Positions 16,842-27,031 are shown, counted from the stretch's first letter. The stretch is DNA of 64,000 nt from Anaerolineales bacterium (GCA_015075725.1 JABTTV010000001.1:1860001-1924000); one strand, 5' to 3'. Program-made: numbers and translations. The notes: generated from the sequence alone by a model not told the origin.

Positions 16842-16918
16842 GTTGTCGTTTTTTTCCAAGACGAACCCTCCTTCTCCCTTTATCATAGGGAGACACTTAC
16901 TGTTCAAAAGGAGAAACC

Positions 16919-17488
16919 ATGAGAAAAATAATTGTGCATGAATTCATTACGTTGGATGGTGTCATTCAGGCACCGGGCAGCCCCACCGAAGATACCGATG
17001 GCGGCTTCACTCACGGCGGTTGGACGCTTCCCTACTGGCATGACGAGATCGGCGCGCACTTCGGGCAGATCTTTGCGGACGCCGATACCCTGCTGCTCGG
17101 GCGCAAGACCTGGGAAACTCATGGGGAGGCGTTCGAGCCGAACTCAGCGGAAGACCCGTTCAACGGCTTCAAGAAATATGTTGTGTCCAATACCTTGAAG
17201 TCCGCAGATGCCTGGCGGGACTCAACCATCATCCGGGGGAATGTGATCGAAGAAGTCCGCAAGTTGAAAAGCCAGCCGGGTAAGAACATCGTCATGGATG
17301 GGAGCAGCGTTCTGGTTCAGGCATTGATTGAAAACGAGTTGGTGGATGAGATCGCCCTGCATGTCTATCCGTTGGCGCTTGGCGGCGGCAAACACTTATT
17401 CCCGGAAGGAAAGCGCGTCAATCTCAACCTGATAGAGTCTTCTTCGCTTCCAACCGGTGTCGTGTATCAACGCTTTCAGCTCGCATAA
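16919..17488 (+). CDS. Dihydrofolate reductase-like (RibD C-terminal domain) protein
   Basis: NADPH-binding reductase fold of 189 residues. Motifs are 'HEFITLDGVIQAPG' at the N-terminus, 'DTLLLGRKTWE', 'KYVVSNTL', 'KNIVMDGSSVLVQALIENELVDEIALHVYPLALGGGKHLFPEG'-type ending split over the cofactor site. The family is common in accessory regions with AHSA1, VOC and DUF1801 genes, as here, and its reactions are mostly untested. AAAGGAG lies 6 bases before the ATG. Confidence 0.9.
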   Translation: MRKIIVHEFITLDGVIQAPGSPTEDTDGGFTHGGWTLPYWHDEIGAHFGQIFADADTLLLGRKTWETHGEAFEPNSAEDPFNGFKKYVVSNTLKSADAWRDSTIIRGNVIEEVRKLKSQPGKNIVMDGSSVLVQALIENELVDEIALHVYPLALGGGKHLFPEGKRVNLNLIESSSLPTGVVYQRFQLA

Positions 17489-17522
17489 AAAATCAAAGAG
17501 CAAGAGGATACAAGGAGACTGC

Positions 17523-18395
17523 ATGAAAATCCATTTGGTTGACGGAACTTATGAGTTATTCCGCGCGCATTTCGGCGCACCGCCTAAGAAAGCCCCCAAC
17601 GGACAGGAAGTTGGCGCAACCCTTGGGCTGATTCGCAGCATGCTTTTGCTTCTCTCCGGCCCCGAAGTGACTCACGTCGCTGTGGCGTTCGACCATGTGA
17701 TCGAGTCGTTCCGCAATAAGATGTATGCAGGCTATAAATCCAGCGAAGGCGTGGACCCGGTGATCCTGAATCAGTTTCCGCTGGCTGAGGCGTCGATAAA
17801 AGCCTTGGGTATGGTGACCTGGCCCATGTCCAAGTTTGAGGCGGACGATGCGATTGCTGCCGCAGTGGCGAAGTTCAAGAAGGTTAAATCGGTGGAGCAG
17901 ATCGTCATTTGTTCCGTCGATAAAGACCTGACGCAAATGGTGGATGGCGACCGCGTCGTATGCTGGGATCGCCGCCGTGAAATTACGTTGAATGAAAAAG
18001 GTGTGATCGAAAAGTTCGGCGTGCCGCCTGAATCAATACCCGATTTTCTCGCACTCGTAGGTGACTCAGCCGATGGTTACCCAGGTATTCAAGGCTGGGG
18101 CGAGAAATCTACATCAGCTGTTCTGGCGAAGTACAAGCATATTGAGTCCATTCCCAAAGACCCAAACAAAATTCCGCTGAGTTTGGGGCGGGCAACAACC
18201 CTGCTCGAAAATTTGCAGAAGAATTATAAAGATGCCTTGTTATTTAGAGAATTATCCACCTTACGAACCGATGTTCCTATAAAAGAAACTCTTGCAGATC
18301 TAAAATGGCAGGGCGTTTACCCACGGTTTAAGAAGGTTTGCGAGGAACTGGGAAACCAAAGCATTCCAGAGCGTATCACCAGGTGGAGGAAGTAA
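17523..18395 (+). CDS. Stand-alone 5'-3' exonuclease (FEN/Pol I N-terminal type)
   Basis: Metal-dependent flap/5' nuclease of 290 residues, homologous to the exonuclease domain of DNA polymerase I but not fused to a polymerase. Metal-ligand regions are visible: 'HLVDGTYELFR', 'KFEADDAIAA', 'CSVDKDLTQMV' and 'LVGDSADGYPGI', followed by the DNA-binding hairpin 'GWGEKSTSAVLAKY'. AAGGAG precedes the ATG at 17523; the longer frame overlaps the previous gene. It likely removes RNA primers or processes damaged ends. Adjacent to the reductase-like gene on the same strand. Confidence 0.92.
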   Translation: MKIHLVDGTYELFRAHFGAPPKKAPNGQEVGATLGLIRSMLLLLSGPEVTHVAVAFDHVIESFRNKMYAGYKSSEGVDPVILNQFPLAEASIKALGMVTWPMSKFEADDAIAAAVAKFKKVKSVEQIVICSVDKDLTQMVDGDRVVCWDRRREITLNEKGVIEKFGVPPESIPDFLALVGDSADGYPGIQGWGEKSTSAVLAKYKHIESIPKDPNKIPLSLGRATTLLENLQKNYKDALLFRELSTLRTDVPIKETLADLKWQGVYPRFKKVCEELGNQSIPERITRWRK

Positions 18396-18411
18396 AAAGA
18401 CTTTTTAGATT

Positions 18412-18978
18412 ATGCTTTACTTGATGGTTTTTACGGTCTTGTTCCTTATTGTCATCCTTAGCGCGTTATGGATGATCGTCCCTGCATTTTTTGGTCCACC
18501 CTCCATCCCTACCCGGATGAACCGCATCCGCAAAGCGTTGCAACTTGCAAACCTCCAACCCGGAGAGACCGTCTACGATCTCGGCGCCGGGGATGGACGT
18601 GTGCTGTTGATCGCAGCAAACGAATTCAATGCCAAAGCGGTTGGTGTGGAAGTCGGACCCGTCCAATGTCTGTTAATTAAATTGCGCGCTCTTGCCAGCG
18701 GACATGGCGATAAGATTCGTGTGAAGTGGGGAAATTATTTTAAGGCAGAGCTTAAAGATGCCGATGTGGTCTTTATCTACGCCACTTCAAAAGAGACAAT
18801 CAAACTTGCAGGTCATTTAAAAACGCAAATGAAGTTGCGAGCGCGGCTCGTTTCAATCTCCGCAGATTTCCCGGAGTGGGAACCCACTTTCATCGACGAA
18901 TTGGATTTGATCTTCCTTTACGTCATGCCGCCTGTTGATGGAAGCCCCGCTACATACTTCATTAAAAAGGCAGGCTAA
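18412..18978 (+). CDS. Membrane-anchored class I methyltransferase (FAM173-like)
   Basis: Protein of 188 residues: one N-terminal membrane helix (residues 3-26) and then an S-adenosylmethionine-binding domain with motif I 'VYDLGAGDGRVLLIAA' and 'AVGVEVGP'. The order anchor, 'PSIPTRMNRIRKAL' linker and methylase core resembles FAM173/ATPSCKMT protein-lysine methyltransferases; this assignment is by architecture and is tentative. The substrate is unknown. It starts 16 bases after the exonuclease gene. No clear ribosome site. Confidence 0.8.
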   Translation: MLYLMVFTVLFLIVILSALWMIVPAFFGPPSIPTRMNRIRKALQLANLQPGETVYDLGAGDGRVLLIAANEFNAKAVGVEVGPVQCLLIKLRALASGHGDKIRVKWGNYFKAELKDADVVFIYATSKETIKLAGHLKTQMKLRARLVSISADFPEWEPTFIDELDLIFLYVMPPVDGSPATYFIKKAG

Positions 18979-18982
18979 TTTC

Positions 18983-19423
18983 TTATGCGCCCAATTTATA
19001 CATCGATGATTTTACGCCTTCATCCAGCAGTTTAAACTCATTTTTCTCCAACACTCGCTTCGAGCCCAGATTGCGATTTGCCACTTCAGCATATAACGGG
19101 CGGTTTCTGACAATCACTAAAAATTCCGCGACCGCCGCACTTGCGATTCCTCTTTTCCAAAATTCCCTGCCGATCCAATATCCAATTCTTTGCTCGTACT
19201 TGCTTTCTTTCCAACAAATGATGTGACCCGCGACCTTTTCTTTGTAGACGATGGTCCGCGCGGTCACATTTTTGTCTCTCAATATCCCTTCCCAATGCCG
19301 CATGAACTCGCCGCGATCTTTGGAGGGATAGGCAGACAAGGCAACCGCTTCAGGGTCAAGCTGCTGTTGAAACAAGATGGACAGGTCCGCTTCGATTACT
19401 GGACGTAGGGTTATCTTCGCCAT
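18983..19423 (-). CDS. GNAT-family acetyltransferase
   Basis: Acetyltransferase of 146 residues. 'ITLRPVIEADLSILFQQQLDPEAV' opens the fold, 'VAGHIICWKESKYEQRIGYWIGREFWKRGIASAAVAEFL' contains the acetyl-CoA loop (R-G-I-A-S in place of R/Q-x-x-G-x-G/A), and 'AEVANRNLGSKRVLEKNEFKLL' is the normal end. It is on the opposite strand to its neighbours, tail to tail with the methyltransferase gene. Substrate unknown. Confidence 0.88.
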   Translation of the reverse strand: MAKITLRPVIEADLSILFQQQLDPEAVALSAYPSKDRGEFMRHWEGILRDKNVTARTIVYKEKVAGHIICWKESKYEQRIGYWIGREFWKRGIASAAVAEFLVIVRNRPLYAEVANRNLGSKRVLEKNEFKLLDEGVKSSMYKLGA

Positions 19424-19435
19424 TACGGAATTTTA

Positions 19436-19730
19436 TCAATATCGTACGGGGTGAGCAGAAGAAACAAAATGTCTCTTCTTAAAAGTGTAGGAAGATGCAT
19501 GCCATCCTTTCATCTTCCAGGCATGAACGACAGCGTCATTTTTATTTGCCGAAATTAAAGCCTGAACTTTCTGTTTGGTTGCGAGGATTCGCAGGGTCGG
19601 CTTCTCCGCCTCTTTCGACTCGAGAGAATATTTAATTTCGTGCGGTCATATAGGCGAATCCGAATGTGTCAAGCCCGTGCGGATAGGACTTCATGCCCCC
19701 TTGCCAGTCAGGCAATTTGGTCTTATATTC
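19436..19730 (-). pseudogene. Decayed minus-strand gene fragment
   Basis: Most of this 324-base gap is a broken coding stretch. On the minus strand, codons from 19730 read 'LPDWQGGMKSYPHGLDTFGF' then 'AYMTAR' before a stop; one base shift near 19640 resumes an open frame 'HEIKYSLESKEAEKPTLRI' and continues to TGA at 19436-19438 ('WKMKGWHASSYTFKKRHF'). There is no start codon and a stop (TGA) lies just 5'. I do not recognise the family. The rest of the gap shows nothing else. Confidence 0.5.
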
Positions 19731-19753
19731 TCACGGAATTTTAATGGTTGAAG

Positions 19754-22741
19754 ATGTTCCCGGATAAATCCGTAATTTGCCCAGTCACGATCGGACGAGA
19801 TAACGACCTGCAGCGATTGCAAGGTCTTTTCGCACACGCCTTGGAAGGCAATGGACAGATTGCATTGATCTCGGGCGAAGCCGGGATCGGTAAAACCCGC
19901 TTCGCAAATGAAGCCGAAACCTGGTCTGCCCAAAGGGGGTTGGTGCTACGGGGAAATTGTTTCCAAACCGAAAGCGCTCAACCTTATGCACCTTTGCTTG
20001 ACCTGCTTCGATATTTTCTTGCAACTCGTTCCAAAGACGAGATCAAACGGGCAATCGGTCCGCACGCAGTCTCCTTGCTTCGATTAATGCCGGAATTGGA
20101 AGTCCATTTTCCAGACATAGTTCCTGCGCCAACTCCCGACCCCAAGATCGAAAAACAGCGTATCTTCCAATCATTAACCCAGATCTTCATGGAGCTTGCA
20201 CGGAACAAGCCCTTGGTCGTCATCATTGAAGACTTGCACTGGAGCGACTCGACCAGCCTCGAATTCCTTTTGCTGCTTGCCAGGCGGATTGCGCCATTGC
20301 CCATTTTCCTGGTTCTTACATACCGGAGCGACGAGACCAACCCAGAGTTGACCCACTTCCTGGCAGAACTGGACCGCAGCCGTCTCGGGACAGATTTTTC
20401 TTTGAAGCGTTTGACAGCTTTCGATGTCGATCTCATGCTGCGCGCCATCCTTGAGCTCGATACGCCGGTCAGCCAGGAATTTCTCGATGCGGTATTCCCA
20501 TTGACGGAGGGCAACCCTTTTTTTATCGAAGAGATCCTTAAATCTCTCATGGAAGAGGGTGATGTGTTTTTTGCGAATGGCGTGTGGGATCGGAAAGAGA
20601 TCAGCCAGCTTCGGATTCCACGCACGATCCAGGACGCGGTTCAACGCCGCACCCAAAAATTGGACGAACGAACGGTTCGAGTCTTGACGATGGCTTCGGT
20701 TCTGGGAAGGCGCTTTAACTTTCACCTTCTACGGGATATTTTGCAGGTCGACGAACCGGAGTTGTTGGAAAATCTCAAGCAATTGGTTAAAGTGCAATTG
20801 ATCGTGGAAGAGAACGCCGATGTATTTGCATTTCGGCATGCCCTGACCCGTGAAGCGGCATATTCGACCATGATGCTGCGCGAAAGACAGGGGTTGCATC
20901 GTTTGGCGGGCGAAGCCATGGAGCGGATGTTTATTGCGGTCCTTACCTCCCATTTTGCCGACCTGTCTTATCATTTTTATACAGCTGAAGAATGGCGGAA
21001 GGCGTTCGATTACTCGCTTAAAGCAGGCGATCAGGCTTGCGATCTCTACGCTCCGCGTGAGGCGATCGTTTTTTACTCGCGAGTCTTTGTGGCAGCCCGC
21101 CAATTGGGAAAGGAGATCGAACCCGGGCTGCTCCTCCTGCGTGGACGTGCCTATGAGACCATGGGGGATTTCAAATCGGCATTGGATGATTTCGAACAGG
21201 CATTGAAAATTGCACGCGAGTCTCACGATGGGATGACCGAATGGCAGACCCTCCTTAACCTCGGGCAGCTTTGGACGGGGCGGGACTATCAACGCACGGG
21301 AGAATATTTCCGCGTTGCAGAATCGGTTTCGCAAACCCTTCAGGATGCCCGCTTGCAAGCCTTGAGTTTGAATCGATTGGGGAATTGGCATGTCAATATC
21401 GGGAAGACCGGGCAGGGGTTGGGACTGCACCGCAAGGCATTGGAGATCTATCAGCAGAATCAAGACCCCAAAGGAACGGCTGAATCTTTTGATCTAATGG
21501 GCATGGCGGTCATGCATCATGGCGATCTTCTCGCTTCATTTGGCGAATATCAACAGGCCATCAAGATATTCCGCTCGCTTGATGATAAATATGGATTGAT
21601 CTCCGCATTGTCGGGCTCCTGCAATACCTTCAGTTGGAATGAGACCAATTTTGTACCGGGGATAACCCCGCTTGAAAATTATCACATGTCCATCGAAGCA
21701 TTGGAATTAAGCCGCCAGACGGGATGGACAGCCGGAGAGGCATTCGTTGAGTGGTCGATTGCGCTAAATCTGGGCGGGCGCGGTCTGTTCGACGAGGCAA
21801 TCGGTCATGCTTCAGAGTCGCTTCGTATTGCGACCGAGATCGGTCATCGCCAGTGGATCATTGGCGCCCAGAACGCTTTGGGTTATGTCCACTTGATGAT
21901 GTTACAAGCCAACAGCGCGATCCAGTGGTTTGAACTGGCGCTGGCGTTTGCAAACAAACTTGGTTCTGCCTGGTGGGTGGGGGGGATAACTGCCAATCTG
22001 GCAGGTGCTTATTTATTGAACAATGACCTGCCTCGCGCCCGCGCGCTGCTCGATACCGGGTTGGAAAACGAGAAAGGCGATTACACCCTTGCGAGGCAAC
22101 GGATGTTATGGGCGAAGGGGCATCTTTTATTGGCAGAGGAAAAACCGAAGGAGTCGTTAAAGATCGTGGAGGAGTTGTTATCCTTGCGGTCTCGGCATCC
22201 GGCTAATCAACCCATTCCGTATTTATTGAAACTCAAAGGGCAGGCACTGACACGCTTAAAGCAGGAAAAGAAAGCCGTTGAATCCCTGGAAGATGCCAAG
22301 CGGGGTGCGATCCAGCGTGAGGCATTGCCATTGCAATGGCAGATCCATGCCCTGTTAGGCTGGCTGCACCGTACTCAGAAGAATACTCAGGCAAGTGAAA
22401 TGGAATTTGGAAGTGCGCGCCAGGTGCTGAACACGTTGGAAGCCAATATTCAGGACGAAACCTTGCGTGAACAATTTTTAAACCGCGCTTTGGAATATCT
22501 GCCAAAAGAGAGGGTGTTGACAAAACGTCAGAGTGAGTCTGAAAAATATGGCGGGCTGACCGCCCGAGAGCGCGAAGTGATGCGTTATTTATCCCGGGGA
22601 AAATCGAATCGCGAGATCGCAGAAGCCCTGTTCCTAAGCGAACGGACGGTCGAGAATCATGTCGCCAACATCCTGAATAAGCTGGGTTTTGATTCGCGTG
22701 CCCAGGCTGCGGTGTGGGCGGTCGAAAAAGGATTGGTATAG
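19754..22741 (+). CDS. Large LuxR-family ATPase regulator (LAL/MalT type)
   Basis: Transcriptional regulator of about 995 residues. An N-terminal STAND/AAA-type ATPase has the P-loop 'GEAGIGKTR' near residue 41 and Walker B '[10 protein letters not shown]' near 157. The middle 450 residues are TPR-like helical repeats, the usual inducer-binding part. The last 60 residues are a LuxR helix-turn-helix ('[40 protein letters not shown]' region). The start is uncertain: ATG 19754 or TTG 19748, both without a good ribosome site. It lies 56 bases upstream of a histidine kinase and two receivers, so these may be one signalling unit. The inducer is unknown. Confidence 0.92.
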   Translation: MFPDKSVICPVTIGRDNDLQRLQGLFAHALEGNGQIALISGEAGIGKTRFANEAETWSAQRGLVLRGNCFQTESAQPYAPLLDLLRYFLATRSKDEIKRAIGPHAVSLLRLMPELEVHFPDIVPAPTPDPKIEKQRIFQSLTQIFMELARNKPLVVIIEDLHWSDSTSLEFLLLLARRIAPLPIFLVLTYRSDETNPELTHFLAELDRSRLGTDFSLKRLTAFDVDLMLRAILELDTPVSQEFLDAVFPLTEGNPFFIEEILKSLMEEGDVFFANGVWDRKEISQLRIPRTIQDAVQRRTQKLDERTVRVLTMASVLGRRFNFHLLRDILQVDEPELLENLKQLVKVQLIVEENADVFAFRHALTREAAYSTMMLRERQGLHRLAGEAMERMFIAVLTSHFADLSYHFYTAEEWRKAFDYSLKAGDQACDLYAPREAIVFYSRVFVAARQLGKEIEPGLLLLRGRAYETMGDFKSALDDFEQALKIARESHDGMTEWQTLLNLGQLWTGRDYQRTGEYFRVAESVSQTLQDARLQALSLNRLGNWHVNIGKTGQGLGLHRKALEIYQQNQDPKGTAESFDLMGMAVMHHGDLLASFGEYQQAIKIFRSLDDKYGLISALSGSCNTFSWNETNFVPGITPLENYHMSIEALELSRQTGWTAGEAFVEWSIALNLGGRGLFDEAIGHASESLRIATEIGHRQWIIGAQNALGYVHLMMLQANSAIQWFELALAFANKLGSAWWVGGITANLAGAYLLNNDLPRARALLDTGLENEKGDYTLARQRMLWAKGHLLLAEEKPKESLKIVEELLSLRSRHPANQPIPYLLKLKGQALTRLKQEKKAVESLEDAKRGAIQREALPLQWQIHALLGWLHRTQKNTQASEMEFGSARQVLNTLEANIQDETLREQFLNRALEYLPKERVLTKRQSESEKYGGLTAREREVMRYLSRGKSNREIAEALFLSERTVENHVANILNKLGFDSRAQAAVWAVEKGLV

Positions 22742-22797
22742 GCTGCCTGCTGTGCAGGGAAAGGGGGATGCATATTGCCTGATCGAGGAGAGCATAA

Positions 22798-25035
22798 ATG
22801 ACTGAATTATTATTTCGAACATTCCAGAACTGGGGTGAAAGAGAGCGGACGAAACGTGAAAAGTTATTCGATGACTGGTTGCTGAACGACGCATTGCAGG
22901 AGGCATGGCGGGCGCGGGTGATTTCGAGCCTTTGCGCGATCTTTCTCGTCTTTACCTTTATCAACGGCTCGACAACTTTAAAAACATTTCTTGAGTACCC
23001 GGCTTATCAAAGCTGGCAATTTCTTCTGTTGCTTATCAGTTCGGTCTATTGGGGCGCCTTAATGGGGGTCAGTTGGTGGCTTGCCCGGCACGGAAAAGCG
23101 CAGCAGGCTGTGTATATCATGCTGATCTTATTCCTGGTCGGTCCCACCGGGTTGGGGAGTATCGGTATTCGGGAGTTTAGTGATTTCTACAATGTGCCCC
23201 TGCTCGTTCTCTCCATTTTGTTCGTTTCCCTCCTTTCGAAGCGGGAAGAACAGCAGACCTTGAACATTGCTGTAATCCTGGTCTGGTCTCTGTATATATT
23301 GCTCCAATACCTTCTTGCAGACGATATACAAAGAACCATACCGCCGTTGATGGCAGCCATCACGCCTGGGGCGATCCTGAGCACGATCATGTTTTATGTC
23401 ATTTTGATCCTTCAGTTTTACCGTTTATCGGTGCCAAACAAGATATTATTATCGTCTCTGACAGCGTTTCATTTTTTTCACCAGGTGATCTTGCTCTATT
23501 TACAAAATATCCTTGCGAAATATCTTACATCCTTTGCGCTTGATTATTTCATGGATGAGTTCAGGTTCATCCTGTATTTTCTAATCGGGAGTATGACCCT
23601 TGTCCTTTTGATCGTTACGCGCGTGATCTCAAACCCGCTGACTAAATTAACTGATACGGTCGTTCGAATAAACGAAAACAACCTCAAACTTCGTGCAGAT
23701 TTGACCAGCATCGATGAGTTTGGAGAATTATCAAAGGTCTTCAACCAGATCATTGCCCGCCTGGGAGAGACACTTGATGGGTTGGAGCAGCAAGTGGAGG
23801 AACGTACGCGCGATTTGAACGTGGCATCCCAGGTCTCGAAGCAGATCACCCAGGTGTTAAACCTCGAAGAATTGCTTCCGAAACTGGTGGAGGAAACGAA
23901 GCAGGGCTTTAATTTGTACTTTTCGTCAGTGTACTTGTTCGATTTCGAATCCCGTCAATTACTTCTGGCGGCCGGAAGTGGAGAGGCAGGAAACCGGATG
24001 AAGAAAGAAGGCAAGGCGTATGATATCGAGGCGCGTCCAAGTATGGTGGCGCAGGCTGCCCGTGATCGTCGAGCCGTGGTGGTTGGCGATGTGAGAGAGC
24101 CCGGGACGACTTTCAATCCCAACCCCTATCTGCCGGATACTCGTTCGGCTGTGACCATACCGATGATGATCCAGGATGAATTGGTGGGTGTTTTGGGCTT
24201 ACAGTCCACTACACTGAACGAGTTTTCTTCGCAGGAAGATGTTCGCATCCTGACCTCATTGGCGGAGCAGATCGCTGTGGCGGTACGGAATGCCCAGTTA
24301 TATGAAAATCAGGTGCGAGTGGCGGATGAATTGAAGCGGTTGGATAACCTGAAAAATCAATTCCTTGCCAGTATGAGCCATGAATTGCGGACGCCCTTAA
24401 ATGCCATCATCAATTACGTTGCCATGGTGTCAGATGGGATGATGGGAGAAATAAATGCTGAACAGAAAGAATTACTGGATGGCGCGGTAAAAAGTTCACG
24501 TCACTTGTTGCACCTGATAAACGATCTATTGGATATCAGCAAGATCCAGGCAGGGAAACTTGCCCTGTATGTGGAAGATGATGTAAATGTTCATAATGAA
24601 CTTGAAGCCAGTTTGAACATTGCAAGTGCGATGATCCTCGATAAACCCCTTCGGATCGTCATGGAAATCGAAAGGAATCTGCCCTTGATCTTTGGGGACA
24701 AACGTCGTATCCGGCAGATCGTCTTGAATCTTTTGAGCAATGCCATAAAATTTACTGATGGAGGTACCATCACCTTGCAGGCGAAACGGTCTGGGGATGA
24801 GGTCATCATTTCCGTCATCGATTCCGGTCCGGGCATCCCTCATGCGGCGCAATCCCTGATCTTCGAACCGTTTACCCAAACCGAGGATGGCATAAAATTG
24901 GAAGGCACCGGTTTGGGTCTGCCCATCTCCCGGACTCTCGCCCAGCTTCATGGCGGAAGGTTGTGGGTCGAAAGCGAACCCGGGTCTGGGGCTGCCTTCC
25001 ACTTTGCCCTGCCAACGGTTGGGAGATCACCGTGA
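22798..25035 (+). CDS. Membrane sensor histidine kinase with HAMP and GAF domains
   Basis: Protein of 745 residues. About seven hydrophobic helices fill residues 40-280, then a HAMP linker (275-325, 'VISNPLTKLTDTVVRINENN'), a coiled coil, a GAF domain (about 350-510, 'LVGVLGLQSTTLNEFSSQEDVRIL'), a HisKA domain with 'SMSHELRTPLNAII' near 527, and an ATPase domain with 'NLLSNAIKFTDGG', 'DSGPGIP' and 'GTGLGLPISRTLAQLHGG'. GAGGAG precedes the ATG. Its stop overlaps the start of a receiver gene (GTGA), so they are cotranscribed and coupled. The membrane part resembles 7TM-type sensory regions; ligand unknown. Confidence 0.93.
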   Translation: MTELLFRTFQNWGERERTKREKLFDDWLLNDALQEAWRARVISSLCAIFLVFTFINGSTTLKTFLEYPAYQSWQFLLLLISSVYWGALMGVSWWLARHGKAQQAVYIMLILFLVGPTGLGSIGIREFSDFYNVPLLVLSILFVSLLSKREEQQTLNIAVILVWSLYILLQYLLADDIQRTIPPLMAAITPGAILSTIMFYVILILQFYRLSVPNKILLSSLTAFHFFHQVILLYLQNILAKYLTSFALDYFMDEFRFILYFLIGSMTLVLLIVTRVISNPLTKLTDTVVRINENNLKLRADLTSIDEFGELSKVFNQIIARLGETLDGLEQQVEERTRDLNVASQVSKQITQVLNLEELLPKLVEETKQGFNLYFSSVYLFDFESRQLLLAAGSGEAGNRMKKEGKAYDIEARPSMVAQAARDRRAVVVGDVREPGTTFNPNPYLPDTRSAVTIPMMIQDELVGVLGLQSTTLNEFSSQEDVRILTSLAEQIAVAVRNAQLYENQVRVADELKRLDNLKNQFLASMSHELRTPLNAIINYVAMVSDGMMGEINAEQKELLDGAVKSSRHLLHLINDLLDISKIQAGKLALYVEDDVNVHNELEASLNIASAMILDKPLRIVMEIERNLPLIFGDKRRIRQIVLNLLSNAIKFTDGGTITLQAKRSGDEVIISVIDSGPGIPHAAQSLIFEPFTQTEDGIKLEGTGLGLPISRTLAQLHGGRLWVESEPGSGAAFHFALPTVGRSP

Positions 25036-25451
25036 GCAAGGAAGCCCCGAAGGATATTTCCATCCTCTATCTTGAGGATGATTTTGCCAGCCGCAAAGTG
25101 ATGTCCATTATTCTTGAAAGAGCGGTAGGGATCAAGACATTTGCCGTCTTCGAGAACAGCGTGGATTTTATGACGCGCCTCAAAAGCCTGACCTTCAAAC
25201 CATCCATTTTTTTGATCGACATCCACGTTCCGCCTCACGATGGATTTGAAGTTTTGCAGATGCTGCGGAACGACCCCGAACACCGCTCTGCGACCATCAT
25301 TGCCCTGACCGCCAGTGTCATGATCGAGGAGGTAAGGCAGCTGAGGGCAGCCGGTTTTGACGGCGCGATCAGCAAACCGATCGATCATCGAAAATTTCCC
25401 AGTCTGTTGAAGCGGATCGTGGAAGGTGAATCAGTATGGAATATTTCATAA
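25032..25451 (+). CDS. Single-domain response regulator (receiver only)
   Basis: CheY-like receiver of 139 residues with no output domain. The acidic pair is in 'ILYLEDDFAS', the phosphorylated Asp in 'IFLIDIHVPP', Thr/Ala in 'IIALTASV' and the Lys in 'AISKPID'. The GTG start at 25032 overlaps the kinase stop and has GGGAG 6 bases upstream; the longer frame inside the kinase gene is not a start. It is the obvious partner of that kinase and must pass the signal by protein contact. Confidence 0.92.
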   Translation: MSKEAPKDISILYLEDDFASRKVMSIILERAVGIKTFAVFENSVDFMTRLKSLTFKPSIFLIDIHVPPHDGFEVLQMLRNDPEHRSATIIALTASVMIEEVRQLRAAGFDGAISKPIDHRKFPSLLKRIVEGESVWNIS

Positions 25452-25467
25452 AATGTGAGGAAAAAGA

Positions 25468-25887
25468 ATGATCAAACCCTTTTTGGCAAACAAAAGGATA
25501 TTTCTGATCGAGGATGACTTAGTGAATATTCACATCTTCACAAAGGTCCTTGCAAAACAGAACGCCGAGGTTTTGCATGATACCCTTGGTCACAGTGCGG
25601 TTAAGAATATTGTGGAGAACCTGCCTGTCGACCTGATCGTGGTGGACGTCATGCTAAACCGCGGACAGAACGGTTTTGATGTTTTTGAAAAAATCAAGGA
25701 AGAGCCGCGTACGCGTAATATCAAGGTTATTGCCACCACATCCCTGGACCCTGAGATCCTCATTCCCAAAGCACGTGAGGCGGGTTTTTCCGGTTTTATT
25801 GGCAAGCCGGTGAACGCCCTCGAACTTCCCGCCTTGCTTGAGAAGGTCTTGAAAGGCGAGCAGGTATGGATCGGGCACGAACTCTGA
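25468..25887 (+). CDS. Second single-domain response regulator
   Basis: Receiver-only protein of 139 residues. 'IFLIEDDLVNIHIF' carries the acidic pair, 'LIVVDVMLNRGQNGFDVF' the phosphorylated Asp, 'VIATTSLD' the switch Thr and 'FIGKPVNALELPALL' the Lys. It follows the first receiver by 16 bases. The two differ clearly in sequence, so they are not a fresh duplication; two receivers with one kinase suggest a branched or phosphate-sink pathway. That is inference. Confidence 0.92.
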   Translation: MIKPFLANKRIFLIEDDLVNIHIFTKVLAKQNAEVLHDTLGHSAVKNIVENLPVDLIVVDVMLNRGQNGFDVFEKIKEEPRTRNIKVIATTSLDPEILIPKAREAGFSGFIGKPVNALELPALLEKVLKGEQVWIGHEL

Positions 25888-25918
25888 TCGACCCCAAATC
25901 GTGAAAATAATGGATTGA

Positions 25919-25992
25919 TAAAACTAGGTACTCTCAACCTTTGAAACTAGGTATTTTCCACGATGGCATCCCATCGTGGTTTTGTTTTAATG
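25919..25992 (+). promoter_or_regulatory. Structured leader element, copy A (upstream of SH3 lipoprotein)
   Basis: First of three copies of an element found before three successive genes (others at 27211 and 27718). Conserved blocks: AAACTAGGTA (25921-25930), then a variable stretch, a second AAACTAGGTA-like block (25944-25953), TTCCACGATGG, and TTTTGTTTTAATG. CCACGATGG (25958-25966) pairs perfectly with CCATCGTGG (25971-25979). The first block can pair with GGTATTTT, leaving TAGG bulged. The gene start is 125 bases downstream. It may be a cis-acting RNA or a repeated operator; no known riboswitch class matches by eye. Confidence 0.6.
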
Positions 25993-26116
25993 CGGGGCAA
26001 AGGAGTAATAAAAAGTGGTCCTGTTGAACGCCGCTTTACACCTTGAACTGGACTGTTTGTGTACATGACCGAAATTTTATCGGTTGTAAAAATGAATTAC
26101 TTTATAGGAGAAAATC

Positions 26117-27031
26117 ATGAATAAGAAAAATAAATTATCGATCGCATTCACGCTCGTTGTAGCCTCGATGCTGGCATGTACCCTTCCGGCATCGCAGCAA
26201 CCCGTCACTGAAACGCCTGATTTGGCGGCAACCCTCACAGCGATTCCCACTTTTGAGGAATCACCAACACCCATTCCGCCAACAGCGACGGTGTGCCAGC
26301 CGACCGTCACCACGACTCAGGATTCAAACGTCCGCAAGGGACCCAGCCAGGTTTATGACAAGCTTGGTTACCTTCCCCAGGGCGCTTCGGCACCCGTTGC
26401 TGGCAAGAGCAGCGATGGCACTTGGTGGTATATCCAATTTGCATCCGGCGAGAACGGATACGGCTGGATCTCCGGCTCTATCGTGACTGCGACCTGTATC
26501 CCGACCACTCTGGCGGTCGTGGCCGCCCCGCCGATTCCGGTTTCGCAGCCAAAGCATACAAAGACGCCCAAGCCATCCAACAACAATAACCACAATAACA
26601 ACAATAACACCACGACGGCGACCCCCACTCAAACCCAGCCCAGCAACCCTGGCGAACTGCTTTTCAAAGTGGATTTCGATTCGGTCTGGTACTGCGGCGG
26701 GCAGGCAAGGGTCAGTGCAAAGATCTATAACATTGGCACGGCAACCATTGAGTCGGTGATGTACAGCGTCGAGGCGAACGGGCTTTATATAAACGGCGGT
26801 ACGATCAACAACTCGCCATTTGAGTCCACTGCCACAGAGCCGGAACCCAATTGTGCCCAGGATGTCGGGCACGGACAAGGTTCTCTGGCTCCGGGCGCTA
26901 ACGCCTTCATTCCCATCATCATCTCATCGGTGCCTGCAGCCGGAACCCAGGGATTCTTGTATGTGGAGTCCTGCACAGACAACAACCGCAAGGGAACCTG
27001 CACCGGTCAGTTCGTATATTTCACTTTTTAG
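26117..27031 (+). CDS. Exported SH3-domain lipoprotein
   Basis: Cell-surface protein of 304 residues. The signal ends in 'VASMLAC' (lipid-modified Cys21), followed by a Thr/Pro-rich linker. Residues about 58-128 are a bacterial SH3 domain ('SNVRKGPSQVYDKLGYLPQGA', 'WWYIQFASGENGYGWISGSIV') of the kind that binds peptidoglycan or peptides. A low-complexity linker of about 10 Asn residues follows (near 154-166), then a C-terminal beta-rich domain with four Cys that I do not recognise. GGAG precedes the ATG. Leader copy A lies 125 bases upstream. The role is probably envelope-associated. Confidence 0.85.
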   Translation: MNKKNKLSIAFTLVVASMLACTLPASQQPVTETPDLAATLTAIPTFEESPTPIPPTATVCQPTVTTTQDSNVRKGPSQVYDKLGYLPQGASAPVAGKSSDGTWWYIQFASGENGYGWISGSIVTATCIPTTLAVVAAPPIPVSQPKHTKTPKPSNNNNHNNNNNTTTATPTQTQPSNPGELLFKVDFDSVWYCGGQARVSAKIYNIGTATIESVMYSVEANGLYINGGTINNSPFESTATEPEPNCAQDVGHGQGSLAPGANAFIPIIISSVPAAGTQGFLYVESCTDNNRKGTCTGQFVYFTF

